Shown here: one piece after another, positions 18,545 through 27,087 of the stretch
Numbering within the stretch: the first letter of the stretch is position 1
Layout: the number at the start of each line of letters is the position of its first letter
DNA from: Planctomycetota bacterium
GTDB taxonomy: Bacteria; Planctomycetota; Planctomycetia; Pirellulales; Pirellulaceae
DNA length: 64,000 nt
Reading direction: 5' to 3'
NCBI GenBank assembly: GCA_014238905.1
Contig: JABAAE010000013.1
Span: 1 to 64,000, forward strand
Translations under genes and position numbers: made by a program
The notes under the pieces: generated by a model
What the model was told of the DNA's origin: nothing
Databases searched by the model: none
The model's input: the letters and a program-made list of their open reading frames with translations, nothing else

Positions 18545-21500
18545 ATCGGATTCAATTTGTCCTTCGCAGCCTGTTCTATTTTGCCCGCATCAACCTTGCC
18601 GTCAGCCTGGGAGTATTAGCCGCAACGGCAGTTCTCACCGGCGCACTGTTGGTCGGGGATAGCATGCGTGGTAGCCTGCGGAACATCTCGCTGGACGGCT
18701 TGGGAAAAATAGACGAAATCCTTTTGTCAGAACGTTTTTTTCGAGCCGAGCTGGCGGCCGAGCTCGAGGCGACCGATGGTTTTGATGAGCAATTTGATCG
18801 CTCCGAAGCCATTGTCATATTTCCCAATGCCTCTGCCTCCATGAAGGTTTCTGCCGATGAGAAAAATGTCGCCAACGAAGTGACCTTAATCGGATGCAAG
18901 AATTCATTTTGGGACTTTAGCGATGACAAAATTCGTCCACGAGGCCCAAACGGCGTTCTCCCTGATTTTGACAATATTGATCTTTCGTCGACAACAGTGC
19001 CGGTGGTCATCAACGAGCCGCTCGCATCAGATCTGGGAGTCACCAGGGATGATTTGTCAGGAGACAGCGAAACCCTCCTGACGGTCCAGATTCCAAAGCC
19101 TCAGTTAATCAACGCCGACAATCCGATTGGTAAAAAAGAAGATCTTTACGAGACCATCGCCCGATTGAAAATAGTTGATATTCTTCCAGCAAAAAGTGTT
19201 GGCAGATTGACACTCCATCCCACGCAGTTATTGCCCCGGATTGTTTTTGCTCCTTTGGAAACGGTTCAGGAAGCGTTGCAAAAGGAAGGAGGCTGTAATG
19301 CGTTAATCGTTTCTGCGAAAAATGCACCGTTTGGCACTACGCCTCAACAGACTCGGCAGCTCAACGACCTGCTGAAGCCAACCAGTGACGATCTGGGAAT
19401 ACTGTTCAAGGAAGTCCGGCAGTTTTACCCGGTCCGCACTGGCGATCAAGAAGAGGCGACCACCAAAGATGTGTTTGCCTATACCAGCCTTTCATCGGAA
19501 CAACTGGTGCTTAATGATGAATTGGTAAGAGTAGGAAAAAAAGCATTTGCGGATTTGACGAGCCAACCAATTTTGACTTACCTCGCCAACGGGATTCAAT
19601 GGGTGGATGGCGAGGCTGATTCCATCCCTTTTTCCATGGTGACCGCAGCGGACTGGAGCGATGGGTTTCGCCTTCGTTCGGCAGTGACCGGTGAGGTGAT
19701 CGGAGACTTGGCGGAAGATGAAATAGTTCTTAATCAATGGGCCGCCACCGACTTGCTTTTGTCGGCGGGTAAGCTGACAGAGGGGTATTCCAAATCTGAT
19801 TTGCTTGACCAGTGGCGTACTTTGATCGGGGAGTTGATTTCCGTTAATTTTTACGAGCCCGAGGCCTCCCATGGAAAATTGAACTCCCGTACCCGAGTGT
19901 TCAAGCTACAGGATATCGCCGCCATCACCCAACCAAAAACACCTTTTAATCGACGGCGTAACGCTGAATTCGAAACCAGCCCGACGCTGGCGAATGACCC
20001 CGATTTGACGCCATTCGTTCCGGGGGTAACGGATCAAAACTCGATCAATAAATGGGATTTGCCTTTTAAAACAGAAGTTCGTCCGCAGGACGATGACTAT
20101 TGGCAATTCTATCGAACGACGCCTAAGGCATTTGTTAATTTAGCGGTCGGACAGGAATTGTGGGGTAGTCGATTTGGAAAAGTGACATCGCTACGGATTG
20201 CGACAACCGAAGTCTCACCGCTTGAGCTTGGCGAACGATTTACAAACGCAGCAGCTCAGGAAAATCTGAACTTTGGTTTTCAATTTACACCCATCAAGAG
20301 ACGCAATTATCAGGCCTCCTCGGGATCAACACCGTTTGACGTTCTTTTTCTGGCCCTCAGTTTTTTCATTATTGCCTCCGCATTGATTTTGATTGCTCTT
20401 TTGTTTCGCCTTGGCGTAGAGCAAAAATCGCAGCAACTGGGTCTTTTATCATCGGTCGGCCTCGGTCAAAAGCAGCTATCGAGTTTGTTACTGATGGAGG
20501 GGTTGGTCATTTCGTTCTGGGGCTCATTGGCCGGAGTCTTGGTGGGTGTTGGTTATGCGAAGTTAATGGTGTTTGGTTTAACCACCTGGTGGGTGGGTGC
20601 GGTCATGACTTCGTTTATGGAGTTCCACTGGACCTGGCAATCTCTTTCGATTGGCTTTTTGGTAGGAATTGTAGTTTCGCTAGGGACGATCGGGGTAACG
20701 ATTGGGAGAATACGAAGGACGACTGTCCGAGAATTGTTGAGTGGAAAATTTGACCCTCAAATACAGGTCCAACGTGCCGATTGGGGACGTTTAAAGCTGT
20801 TCACCTTGGGTTGCTTTCTTCTTGCTGTCGTTTTGTCGGTTGTGGCTGCAATTTCACTCGGCGGCGAGGCACAAGCCGGTGCGTTCATGGGAGGTGGTTT
20901 TCTGATGTTGACCGCCTTACTTAGTCTGGTATGGATGGAATTCAATCGTCCAACCAATCCATTCGGCGGATTGTCAGCGACCGGCTTGGCAGTTCAGAAT
21001 GCCCGACGCAATCCTTTGCGAAGTACCTTGACGATTGGGCTGGTTGCCTCGGCAACATTTTTGATTGTCGCGGTCAGTTCATTCCACTTGACACCCAGTG
21101 AACGAGGGACTGGAGGATTTGAATTCATTGGCCAAAGTAGTCGGCCAGTGGTTGGTGATTTTCAGGATCCTCTGGCAAGGCAAGACCTTCTAGGCGAAAG
21201 TCTTGCGGACTTGGATGATCTCGAAGTTTTTTCTTTGCGGCTTTTGCCGGGAGACGAGGCTGGCTGCAACAATCCATTTCAGGCTCAACGGCCCAAGGTT
21301 TTGGGGGTGACGCAAGCTTTGATCGACCGCTTTAATTCTCGCCCAGATTCCGATGTCGGAGGATTTGACTGGGGAGGTAGCATTGCCGCAAGTGAACCTG
21401 AAGAGCAGAACCCCTGGTTGCTGTTGGATCGAGAGACGTCCGACGGGTCCATTCCGGTGGTGATCGACAAAAATACAGCGATGTACAGTCTGAAGATTTT

Positions 21501-22197
21501 TGGAGTGGGTGGCCTTTACGAAGTTGAATTTGATGGTGGAAAAAAAGTCTCTTTTAAAGTGGCGGGACTCCTGTCGAACAGTACCTTGCAGGGAAGCCTG
21601 ATTGTTAGCGAAAAGAACTTTGTCAAGCTGTTTCCTTCGGTGACCGGTTACCGGGCGTTTCTTATTTCGAGGCATTTAGACCACTCCAATCCAAAGGTCG
21701 ATGATGGAGTCGCCCAGTCACAAATCTCCAAGTTGGAAAATGAACTTTCGGACTATGGGCTGGATGTTTCAAAATCCATGGAGGTTTTGTCGGAGTTTCT
21801 GGCCGTTCAGAATACTTACCTGTCGACGTTCCAGACGCTCGGCGCGTTTGGCTTGTTGCTGGGAACTTTTGGTTTGGCTACTGTGCAACTTCGCAATGTC
21901 GTCGAACGACGTGGCGAATTAGCGTTAATGCAGGCGATCGGTTTTTCGCGGGGCAGGGTGGGCCAAATAGTGTTGGCCGAACATGCTGTCTTGTTGTTAT
22001 CCGGAATGCTGATCGGGTTGGTTGCTGCCTTGTTTTCGGTTCTTCCCCATCTCTTGTTCGGTGACGCTTCGGTTCCACTGTTGCTGCTATCGATGGTTTT
22101 GGTAGCAATCCTTCTGACAGGACTGAGCTCCGGACTGGTCGCTGTCAGAATGTCGGCCAAAACACCGATTTTATCGACACTACGAGCAGATAACTGA
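18541..22197 (+). CDS. Giant FtsX-family ABC transporter permease (1218 residues)
   Basis: A very large permease with one N-terminal helix (LAVSLGVLAATAVLTGALLVG) and an extracytoplasmic domain of about 550 residues. A first FtsX core follows at roughly residues 598-725 (LFLALSFFIIASALILIALL; then EQKSQQLGLLSSVGLGQKQL). Additional helices and a second extracytoplasmic domain come next. The C-terminal FtsX core at about 1095-1215 contains LRNVVERRGELALMQAIGFSRG. Two FtsX cores in one chain match the duplicated permease type that can work as a monomer with an ATPase dimer. The ATPase gene overlaps the start. There is no adaptor gene beside it, unlike the first system in this window. Confidence 0.92.
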   Translation: MNRIQFVLRSLFYFARINLAVSLGVLAATAVLTGALLVGDSMRGSLRNISLDGLGKIDEILLSERFFRAELAAELEATDGFDEQFDRSEAIVIFPNASASMKVSADEKNVANEVTLIGCKNSFWDFSDDKIRPRGPNGVLPDFDNIDLSSTTVPVVINEPLASDLGVTRDDLSGDSETLLTVQIPKPQLINADNPIGKKEDLYETIARLKIVDILPAKSVGRLTLHPTQLLPRIVFAPLETVQEALQKEGGCNALIVSAKNAPFGTTPQQTRQLNDLLKPTSDDLGILFKEVRQFYPVRTGDQEEATTKDVFAYTSLSSEQLVLNDELVRVGKKAFADLTSQPILTYLANGIQWVDGEADSIPFSMVTAADWSDGFRLRSAVTGEVIGDLAEDEIVLNQWAATDLLLSAGKLTEGYSKSDLLDQWRTLIGELISVNFYEPEASHGKLNSRTRVFKLQDIAAITQPKTPFNRRRNAEFETSPTLANDPDLTPFVPGVTDQNSINKWDLPFKTEVRPQDDDYWQFYRTTPKAFVNLAVGQELWGSRFGKVTSLRIATTEVSPLELGERFTNAAAQENLNFGFQFTPIKRRNYQASSGSTPFDVLFLALSFFIIASALILIALLFRLGVEQKSQQLGLLSSVGLGQKQLSSLLLMEGLVISFWGSLAGVLVGVGYAKLMVFGLTTWWVGAVMTSFMEFHWTWQSLSIGFLVGIVVSLGTIGVTIGRIRRTTVRELLSGKFDPQIQVQRADWGRLKLFTLGCFLLAVVLSVVAAISLGGEAQAGAFMGGGFLMLTALLSLVWMEFNRPTNPFGGLSATGLAVQNARRNPLRSTLTIGLVASATFLIVAVSSFHLTPSERGTGGFEFIGQSSRPVVGDFQDPLARQDLLGESLADLDDLEVFSLRLLPGDEAGCNNPFQAQRPKVLGVTQALIDRFNSRPDSDVGGFDWGGSIAASEPEEQNPWLLLDRETSDGSIPVVIDKNTAMYSLKIFGVGGLYEVEFDGGKKVSFKVAGLLSNSTLQGSLIVSEKNFVKLFPSVTGYRAFLISRHLDHSNPKVDDGVAQSQISKLENELSDYGLDVSKSMEVLSEFLAVQNTYLSTFQTLGAFGLLLGTFGLATVQLRNVVERRGELALMQAIGFSRGRVGQIVLAEHAVLLLSGMLIGLVAALFSVLPHLLFGDASVPLLLLSMVLVAILLTGLSSGLVAVRMSAKTPILSTLRADN

Positions 22198-22470
22198 CCG
22201 CGATGACAATATCAAAAGACACCTTGATTGAGATGGGGTTAACATCGCCTTGGCTGTGTTATCGCCTACGCCAAAACACCTGATCGTTTTGACTTTCCAG
22301 AGCACTGAGCCTACTTGTCAAATGACATCAAAATTTGTGACAAATTCCCGGTTTCAGTCGGTGACATCACAAGACAATAGAATGCGGACTTGTGCGTGCG
22401 ATAGAATTGGATGATTTCTGGTTCCGGCTGGGTGATCATTTTCGTTATTTTCTGAAGGCGAAGTCGCTGT

Positions 22471-22899
22471 ATGACAATCGGTGAGAAACTCCTGTTCCTG
22501 TTTGTGGTGATTGGGGTGCCATTGACTTTTATTGGCGTGCCAATATTTGTCTTAATGGGCGGCATTCAGAAGTTTGCGTTGAAACCGCTCCAGAAGCGAT
22601 TCGCGGGACTCGACTTACATGACTCTCCGCAACCCGGAGACGTCTCTTTCGTTTATCATACGTACCGGGGATTTCTCGTGTGGTTCGTGCAGGATGAACA
22701 CCGAATCTCCGCACCTCCCGAGGACGCCCGATTACTGTTGACGAGCTTGCTTCGTTTCAACCTCACGTGGGGAATGCTCAGCTACGGACTAATTTTCATC
22801 CCGTTAATTGCAATCGGCAACTACTACGCTCAAAAGCGATCAATCGAAAACCAAGAACGTGAGTTTACTGCGGCAAGTAGCTTCCAAGAACGCAAATAA
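22471..22899 (+). CDS. Small membrane protein of unknown function
   Basis: 142 residues with two predicted membrane helices, at about 8-30 (FLFVVIGVPLTFIGVPIFVL) and 97-116 (WGMLSYGLIFIPLIAIGNYY). A soluble segment lies between them (DSPQPGDVSFVYHTYRGFLVWFV), and the tail is charged. No family recognised. GAAGGCGAAG about 8-10 bases upstream could be a weak ribosome binding site. A hairpin terminator follows at 22912. It stands 270 bases after the ABC permease and is probably a separate unit. Confidence 0.65.
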   Translation: MTIGEKLLFLFVVIGVPLTFIGVPIFVLMGGIQKFALKPLQKRFAGLDLHDSPQPGDVSFVYHTYRGFLVWFVQDEHRISAPPEDARLLLTSLLRFNLTWGMLSYGLIFIPLIAIGNYYAQKRSIENQEREFTAASSFQERK

Positions 22900-22911
22900 C
22901 AATCGAATGCA

Positions 22912-22937
22912 CCCGAGCGACAAAGTCGGGCATTTTT
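22912..22937 (+). terminator. Probable Rho-independent terminator after the small membrane protein gene
   Basis: CCCGA (22912-22916) pairs with TCGGG (22926-22930) across a 9-base loop, followed by CATTTTT. It begins 12 bases after the stop codon. Confidence 0.6.
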
Positions 22938-23078
22938 AAATCGACAATCTCTCGTCGCCACCCGGTTATCGTTAACTTTATTTGGCTTACACATTACGGA
23001 GGACGGCATGTTAAAGGGAAAACGACTCAAACGGTTCGCTGCTTAATCCAATTGTTTAACTGACAGTTTCTCAGCGAC

Positions 23079-23394
23079 TTGGGCAGACGAAGTACCTTTG
23101 ATGGAAAAAATAACACGCGTTGCTCCCCGTTCTTTTCTAAGCCCGTTGTCGGACTGGCAGTTGCTCTTGTGCCATTCTTGCCGGTGATGCCGGCGACGTT
23201 CAAACCTGGTCGCGTATTACACATTTCGGGCATCATGTTCGCAGTTGGTTTGCTCGGCATTGGATTGACACCGTCTAAGGATCATTTTGTTCTCCCCCCA
23301 AGTTGCTCCGGGAATCGGGTTGGTCGCGCTGCTGGTGGTGGGTGGATGTCTTGTTCTTCCTCGCCCGATCGGTTGGTTATCAGTCGTAAGTTGT
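23079..23394 (+). pseudogene. Possible decayed small membrane protein gene (frameshift)
   Basis: One frame encodes a hydrophobic stretch (PVVGLAVALVPFLPVMPATF, then HISGIMFAVGLLGIGL) up to about 23300. A different frame from about 23298 continues with another hydrophobic helix-like stretch (GIGLVALLVVGGCLVLPRP) to a stop near 23393. Two adjacent membrane-helix-like segments in different frames suggest one small integral membrane protein broken by a frameshift. No ribosome binding site or family is clear, so this could also be chance. Confidence 0.3.
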
Positions 23395-23581
23395 TGAAAT
23401 AGAAGGAGATACCGCAATTCAGTGAATTAGTTCGTTATTTTTAGAACCTGTCTCTTTCGAGAATCGGGTCATGGGTTAAAATCAGGGCTTCAATTCAACT
23501 GAACCGGTGGACCAGAAAACACTTCTTTTTGTATTGTCTGAGACAGTCCGACAGGTCCCCGTTGTTCGAAGAATCAATCAC

Positions 23582-23629
23582 TTCTCAACTTCTCAACTTC
23601 TCAACCTCTCAACCTCTCAACCTCTCAAC
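23582..23629 (+). repeat. Six tandem copies of an 8-bp unit
   Basis: TTCTCAAC three times followed by CTCTCAAC three times, perfectly in register, in the non-coding stretch 120 bases before rpe. The clean switch from one variant to the other suggests slippage in both halves. Confidence 0.95.
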
Positions 23630-23749
23630 CTCTGGAACTCTTCTATTTGGATGGACAACGGGCCTTCATCTCCGTTTCACTAATTAAGCAGACTTCTCTC
23701 CAAGGCAATCCTGATTCAACCGGTTAACTCGGACCATGAATTCAGTGCT

Positions 23750-24451
23750 ATGAATCATATCGAAAAATCTATTGACAGCTTGCGCTCCCATCGGCCATTG
23801 ATACTGCCATCAATGCTCATGTGTGACTTCTCGGATATTCGAGAGCAATGCCGTCTTTTGCAGGATGGCGGTGCCGAGGCACTACATCTTGATGTCATGG
23901 ACGGACGGTTCGTGCCAAACCTGTCGTATGGCCTTCCTATTGTCGCTGCGTTTCGAGAGAGTACCGACATGTTGCTGGACGTTCATTTGATGATGGACCA
24001 TCCGGAAAACTATATTTCCCAGTTTGCCGATGCTGGAGCTGACATCTTGACGATTCATCAGGAATCGACTGAGAATGCAGGTGCCTGTATCGAAGAGATT
24101 CACCGGTGCGGAGTGTTGGCTGGAATTGCCGTGAACCCCGATACCGACCTCGATTTAATTCTTGACGTCGCCTCAAGTTGTGATCTTGTTTTGATCATGA
24201 GCGTGCATGCCGGTTTTGGTGGACAGACATTTATTGACAAATCAATTTCCCGCATCGAAACCATGCGCGACCACAGCGAAAACTACCTGCTGGAAGTCGA
24301 TGGTGGGATTAACGCCAGTACCATCGGAAATTGCGCGAATGCAGGCGTTGACCTGTTTGTTGTAGGATCAGCACTTTTTAATCAGAAGGATTATGGATCA
24401 ACACTCTCGCATCTAGCGGGTTTGGCTGAGCCACACAAAGATAATGCTTAA
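23750..24451 (+). CDS. rpe: Ribulose-phosphate 3-epimerase
   Basis: A 233-residue (beta/alpha)8 enzyme that interconverts D-ribulose 5-phosphate and D-xylulose 5-phosphate in the pentose phosphate pathway. Seen: PSMLMCDFSD near the N-terminus (relatives have Ser-Ala-Asp at the start strand), HLDVMDGRFVPNLSYG with the metal His and catalytic Asp, DVHLMMDHPE, MSVHAGFGGQTF, and EVDGGINAST with the second catalytic Asp. Length is typical. The ATG has no clear Shine-Dalgarno site. Its 3' end overlaps the next gene by eight bases (ATGCTTAA), so the two are translationally coupled. Confidence 0.95.
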   Translation: MNHIEKSIDSLRSHRPLILPSMLMCDFSDIREQCRLLQDGGAEALHLDVMDGRFVPNLSYGLPIVAAFRESTDMLLDVHLMMDHPENYISQFADAGADILTIHQESTENAGACIEEIHRCGVLAGIAVNPDTDLDLILDVASSCDLVLIMSVHAGFGGQTFIDKSISRIETMRDHSENYLLEVDGGINASTIGNCANAGVDLFVVGSALFNQKDYGSTLSHLAGLAEPHKDNA

Positions 24452-25025
24452 GATTTTTTTAGTACGTTCCGGCTCGACCGAGTTTGACGAGCAGGGTCGA
24501 ATCAAGGGTAGCTTGGATATACCGCTCAGCGAAGCTGGGATAGAGCAGGTGAGCCGGGCTGCGGAAGAATTAAGCCAGTTCGATATTTCGCGGATCTATT
24601 CGTCGCCTTGTCGTTCGGCGATTCAGACCGCTGAGAGGCTCTCCAGAAAGGGCCAAATCAAGATCAAGACGATAGAAAAATTTGTCAATCTGGACCATGG
24701 TTTATGGCACGGAAAATTGATCGAGGAATTGAAGGCCACGCAACCCAAAAAATATCGCCAATTTGCGGACAATCCCGCGGCAATTTGCCCGCCAGGAGGT
24801 GAGACTCTGCAGTCGGCTCAAGAGCGAGTCGCTTCTGCCTTGAATAAATTGCTCAAAAAACACAAGGACGATCAGGTGATATTGGTGTTGCCCGATCCGT
24901 TGGCCACCATTATTCATGCCATGCTGGCAAGCGAAGACGTTGGTGATTTGTGGAAATCAGAGTGCCAATGTTGCCGATGGGAAGTGATCGATGTGAGCAG
25001 CAGTAAATTCGAGATCGCCAGTTAA
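24444..25025 (+). CDS. Histidine-phosphatase-fold protein lacking catalytic residues
   Basis: A 193-residue member of the histidine phosphatase (phosphoglycerate mutase-like) superfamily by fold: LVRSGSTEFDEQGRIKG, DIPLSEAGIEQ, IYSSPCRSAIQTAE. The residues that do the chemistry are changed. The RHG nucleophile motif is RSG (Ser-9), the acidic residue region reads NLDHGLWHG, and the second histidine motif (usually SHG) reads LPDP (149-152). Arg-8 and Arg-57, which bind phosphate, are kept. It probably cannot form a phosphohistidine and may be a phosphosugar-binding or regulatory protein. It overlaps rpe by eight bases, which suggests a link to pentose phosphate or related sugar phosphates. Confidence 0.85.
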   Translation: MLKIFLVRSGSTEFDEQGRIKGSLDIPLSEAGIEQVSRAAEELSQFDISRIYSSPCRSAIQTAERLSRKGQIKIKTIEKFVNLDHGLWHGKLIEELKATQPKKYRQFADNPAAICPPGGETLQSAQERVASALNKLLKKHKDDQVILVLPDPLATIIHAMLASEDVGDLWKSECQCCRWEVIDVSSSKFEIAS

Positions 25026-25204
25026 AGTTCCTCCAAACCGGATGACGATCCATCGCTGATCGCAATTTTTACAGGAAAGTCTTATTCGCCTCGAAAAAAA
25101 AACCAGCCGAAGTTAAACTAGGGTGACTTGCCCGATCATCGAAACCACCGCTTTTCAACGTGCACCAAACATTGACTTGTGGTACGCGGAATCATTACCA
25201 AGCT

Positions 25205-26056
25205 ATGTCAGAAATCGTTCCAACAAAAACCAAGCCCGAAACGAAATCAAAGAGCCCTAAGCGGGGGATTCCCGAGGGGCTTTGGTTACGGTGTCATGGA
25301 TGTAACGAAGCCATCTTCCGAAAGGAGATGCAGCGGCGTTTGAATACATGTCCGGAATGTAACCACCATTTTTACGTGTCTGCGAAAGATCGCGTGGAAC
25401 AGGTACTCGATGTTGGAACGTTTGAAGAGTGGGATGCCAACCTGCTCCCAGGTGATCCTCTTGAGTTCAAGGACAAAAAGAAGTACTCCGAACGCCTGGT
25501 CGCTGAACAAAATCGGACCGGATTACGCGAGGCGGCACTCACAGGTATAGGAATGGTACGAGCTCGTAGAGTTGCCTTTGGTGTCACCGATTCTGCTTTT
25601 ATTATGGGAAGCATGGGTTCGGTGGTTGGCGAAAAGTTGACCCGCTTGATTGAACGGGCTGCCGATCAACAATTGCCATTGATCATCGTCAGTGGTAGCG
25701 GAGGCGGTGCTAGAATGCATGAAGGAATCCTCTCGTTGATGCAAATGGCAAAAGTCTCTGCCGGGCTTGCCAGATATGATAAGTCCGGTGGTTTATTCAT
25801 TTCAGTTTTAACCAACCCAACCATGGGAGGCGTCGCCGCGAGCTTTGCTTCTTTGGGGGATTTGGTCTTTGCCGAACCGAGGGCGTTGATTGGTTTTGCA
25901 GGTCCCCGGACCATCAAGGCGACCATCGGCGTTGAACTGCCAGAGGGCTTCCAGACGAGCGAATTTCTACTGGAGCATGGTTATATCGATCGGATTGTCG
26001 CACGTGACAAGCTGAAATCGGAGATCGCCAGAGCAATTGACTATTGCGGTAAATGA
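25205..26056 (+). CDS. accD: Acetyl-CoA carboxylase carboxyltransferase subunit beta
   Basis: 283 residues from the ATG at 25205. AccD, with AccA, transfers the carboxyl group from carboxybiotin to acetyl-CoA, giving malonyl-CoA for fatty acid synthesis. The N-terminal zinc ribbon is complete: Cys-30, Cys-33, Cys-49 and Cys-52. Crotonase-like blocks follow: [49 protein letters not shown] and [16 protein letters not shown]. An in-frame GTG at 25160 would add 15 residues without a motif and is not preferred. It follows the phosphatase-like gene by 180 bases. AccA is not in the window. Confidence 0.96.
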   Translation: MSEIVPTKTKPETKSKSPKRGIPEGLWLRCHGCNEAIFRKEMQRRLNTCPECNHHFYVSAKDRVEQVLDVGTFEEWDANLLPGDPLEFKDKKKYSERLVAEQNRTGLREAALTGIGMVRARRVAFGVTDSAFIMGSMGSVVGEKLTRLIERAADQQLPLIIVSGSGGGARMHEGILSLMQMAKVSAGLARYDKSGGLFISVLTNPTMGGVAASFASLGDLVFAEPRALIGFAGPRTIKATIGVELPEGFQTSEFLLEHGYIDRIVARDKLKSEIARAIDYCGK

Positions 26057-26118
26057 CGGACTTTTCATACTGAAGCTGTTGTACTTTCCTGTTCCAGCCA
26101 TTGGCCAGCAGATCTCCT

Positions 26119-27087
26119 ATGTCCCTATTCGAAAAAATCAAAGGCTTTTTTCAAAAAGACAGTTCGGACAATCCGGAGAAGTCAGGCTCAGATTCTTCGC
26201 AGCCAACGATAGCGGATCCGTCCAGACTATCTGTTAAGCAGAGGCGTGGGCAAAAGCTTGATGTCGCAACCCGATTTGAGTTGGACAAACATGCTTTTAA
26301 CGGCACGATGTCCCAATTTCGCGTGGCCAAAGATTTTAAATCGGGGAAAACGGTCGGTCTGAAGTTTATCGATCGTGAGAAGGCCAAGCAGTTTGAGGAT
26401 CGATTTGTTGGTCTTCAGAAACCTGCCGAAGGCGAGATCGCCATGCAGCTTATCGATCCCTGCATCGTCGAAACCTACGAGGTCGGCACAACAACCAATA
26501 ACCAGCCTTATATCTTGATGGAATACATCAACGGACCAGGGTTGGATTCACTGATCAATGAACGTTCAAACCGTTTGGACGGTAAGAGGATTCCTTTGAT
26601 CCGTCAAATGGCGAATGCGGTAGCAGCGGTTCACAAAGCTGGCTTTATTCACCGGGATATTTGTCCTCGTAATTTTATTTGTGACGAAAGCCTTGATTGG
26701 CTGAAAATGATTGATTTCGGTCTGACTGTACCTGATAAGCCGGAATTCAAACGACCAGGAAATCGAACGGGTACGCCGTTATACATGGCTCCGGAAATCG
26801 TCAGGCGGCGAACAACGAATCTTCAGGTTGATATATTTTCGTTTGGAGTGACCTGCTTTCGGCTGTTGGTGTTTGACCATCCCTGGTCCAGTTCGGATAC
26901 CACTGGAAAAGCAGCGTTGGCCCATGATACTCGACCGCCCACTGAATTGTTGACGGTGAATCCAAATCTCAACGAGGCGTTGTCCAAAGCGGTGATGAGT
27001 TGTTTGGCAGCAGACCCGAATAGCCGACCGGAATCAATGGAGCATTTCCTGAGGATGATTCGAAAAGTTGAAAACGAAGAACAATAA
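26119..27087 (+). CDS. Hanks-type serine/threonine protein kinase
   Basis: 322 residues from ATG 26119; an upstream in-frame TTG at 26101 is less likely. Residues 1-45 are a polar leader; the kinase domain covers about 52-320. The ATP Lys-82 (VGLKFID), catalytic HRD (178-180), Asn-185, DFG (199-201) and APE (224-226) are present, so it should be active. Two deviations: the glycine-rich loop reads FNGTMSQF, with one glycine, and the catalytic-loop Lys of HRDxKPxN is Cys-182 (HRDICPRNF). There is no transmembrane segment or PASTA/TPR module, so it is cytosolic. The next gene starts 20 bases before its stop, so the kinase and the glycosyltransferase are cotranscribed. Confidence 0.9.
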   Translation: MSLFEKIKGFFQKDSSDNPEKSGSDSSQPTIADPSRLSVKQRRGQKLDVATRFELDKHAFNGTMSQFRVAKDFKSGKTVGLKFIDREKAKQFEDRFVGLQKPAEGEIAMQLIDPCIVETYEVGTTTNNQPYILMEYINGPGLDSLINERSNRLDGKRIPLIRQMANAVAAVHKAGFIHRDICPRNFICDESLDWLKMIDFGLTVPDKPEFKRPGNRTGTPLYMAPEIVRRRTTNLQVDIFSFGVTCFRLLVFDHPWSSSDTTGKAALAHDTRPPTELLTVNPNLNEALSKAVMSCLAADPNSRPESMEHFLRMIRKVENEEQ

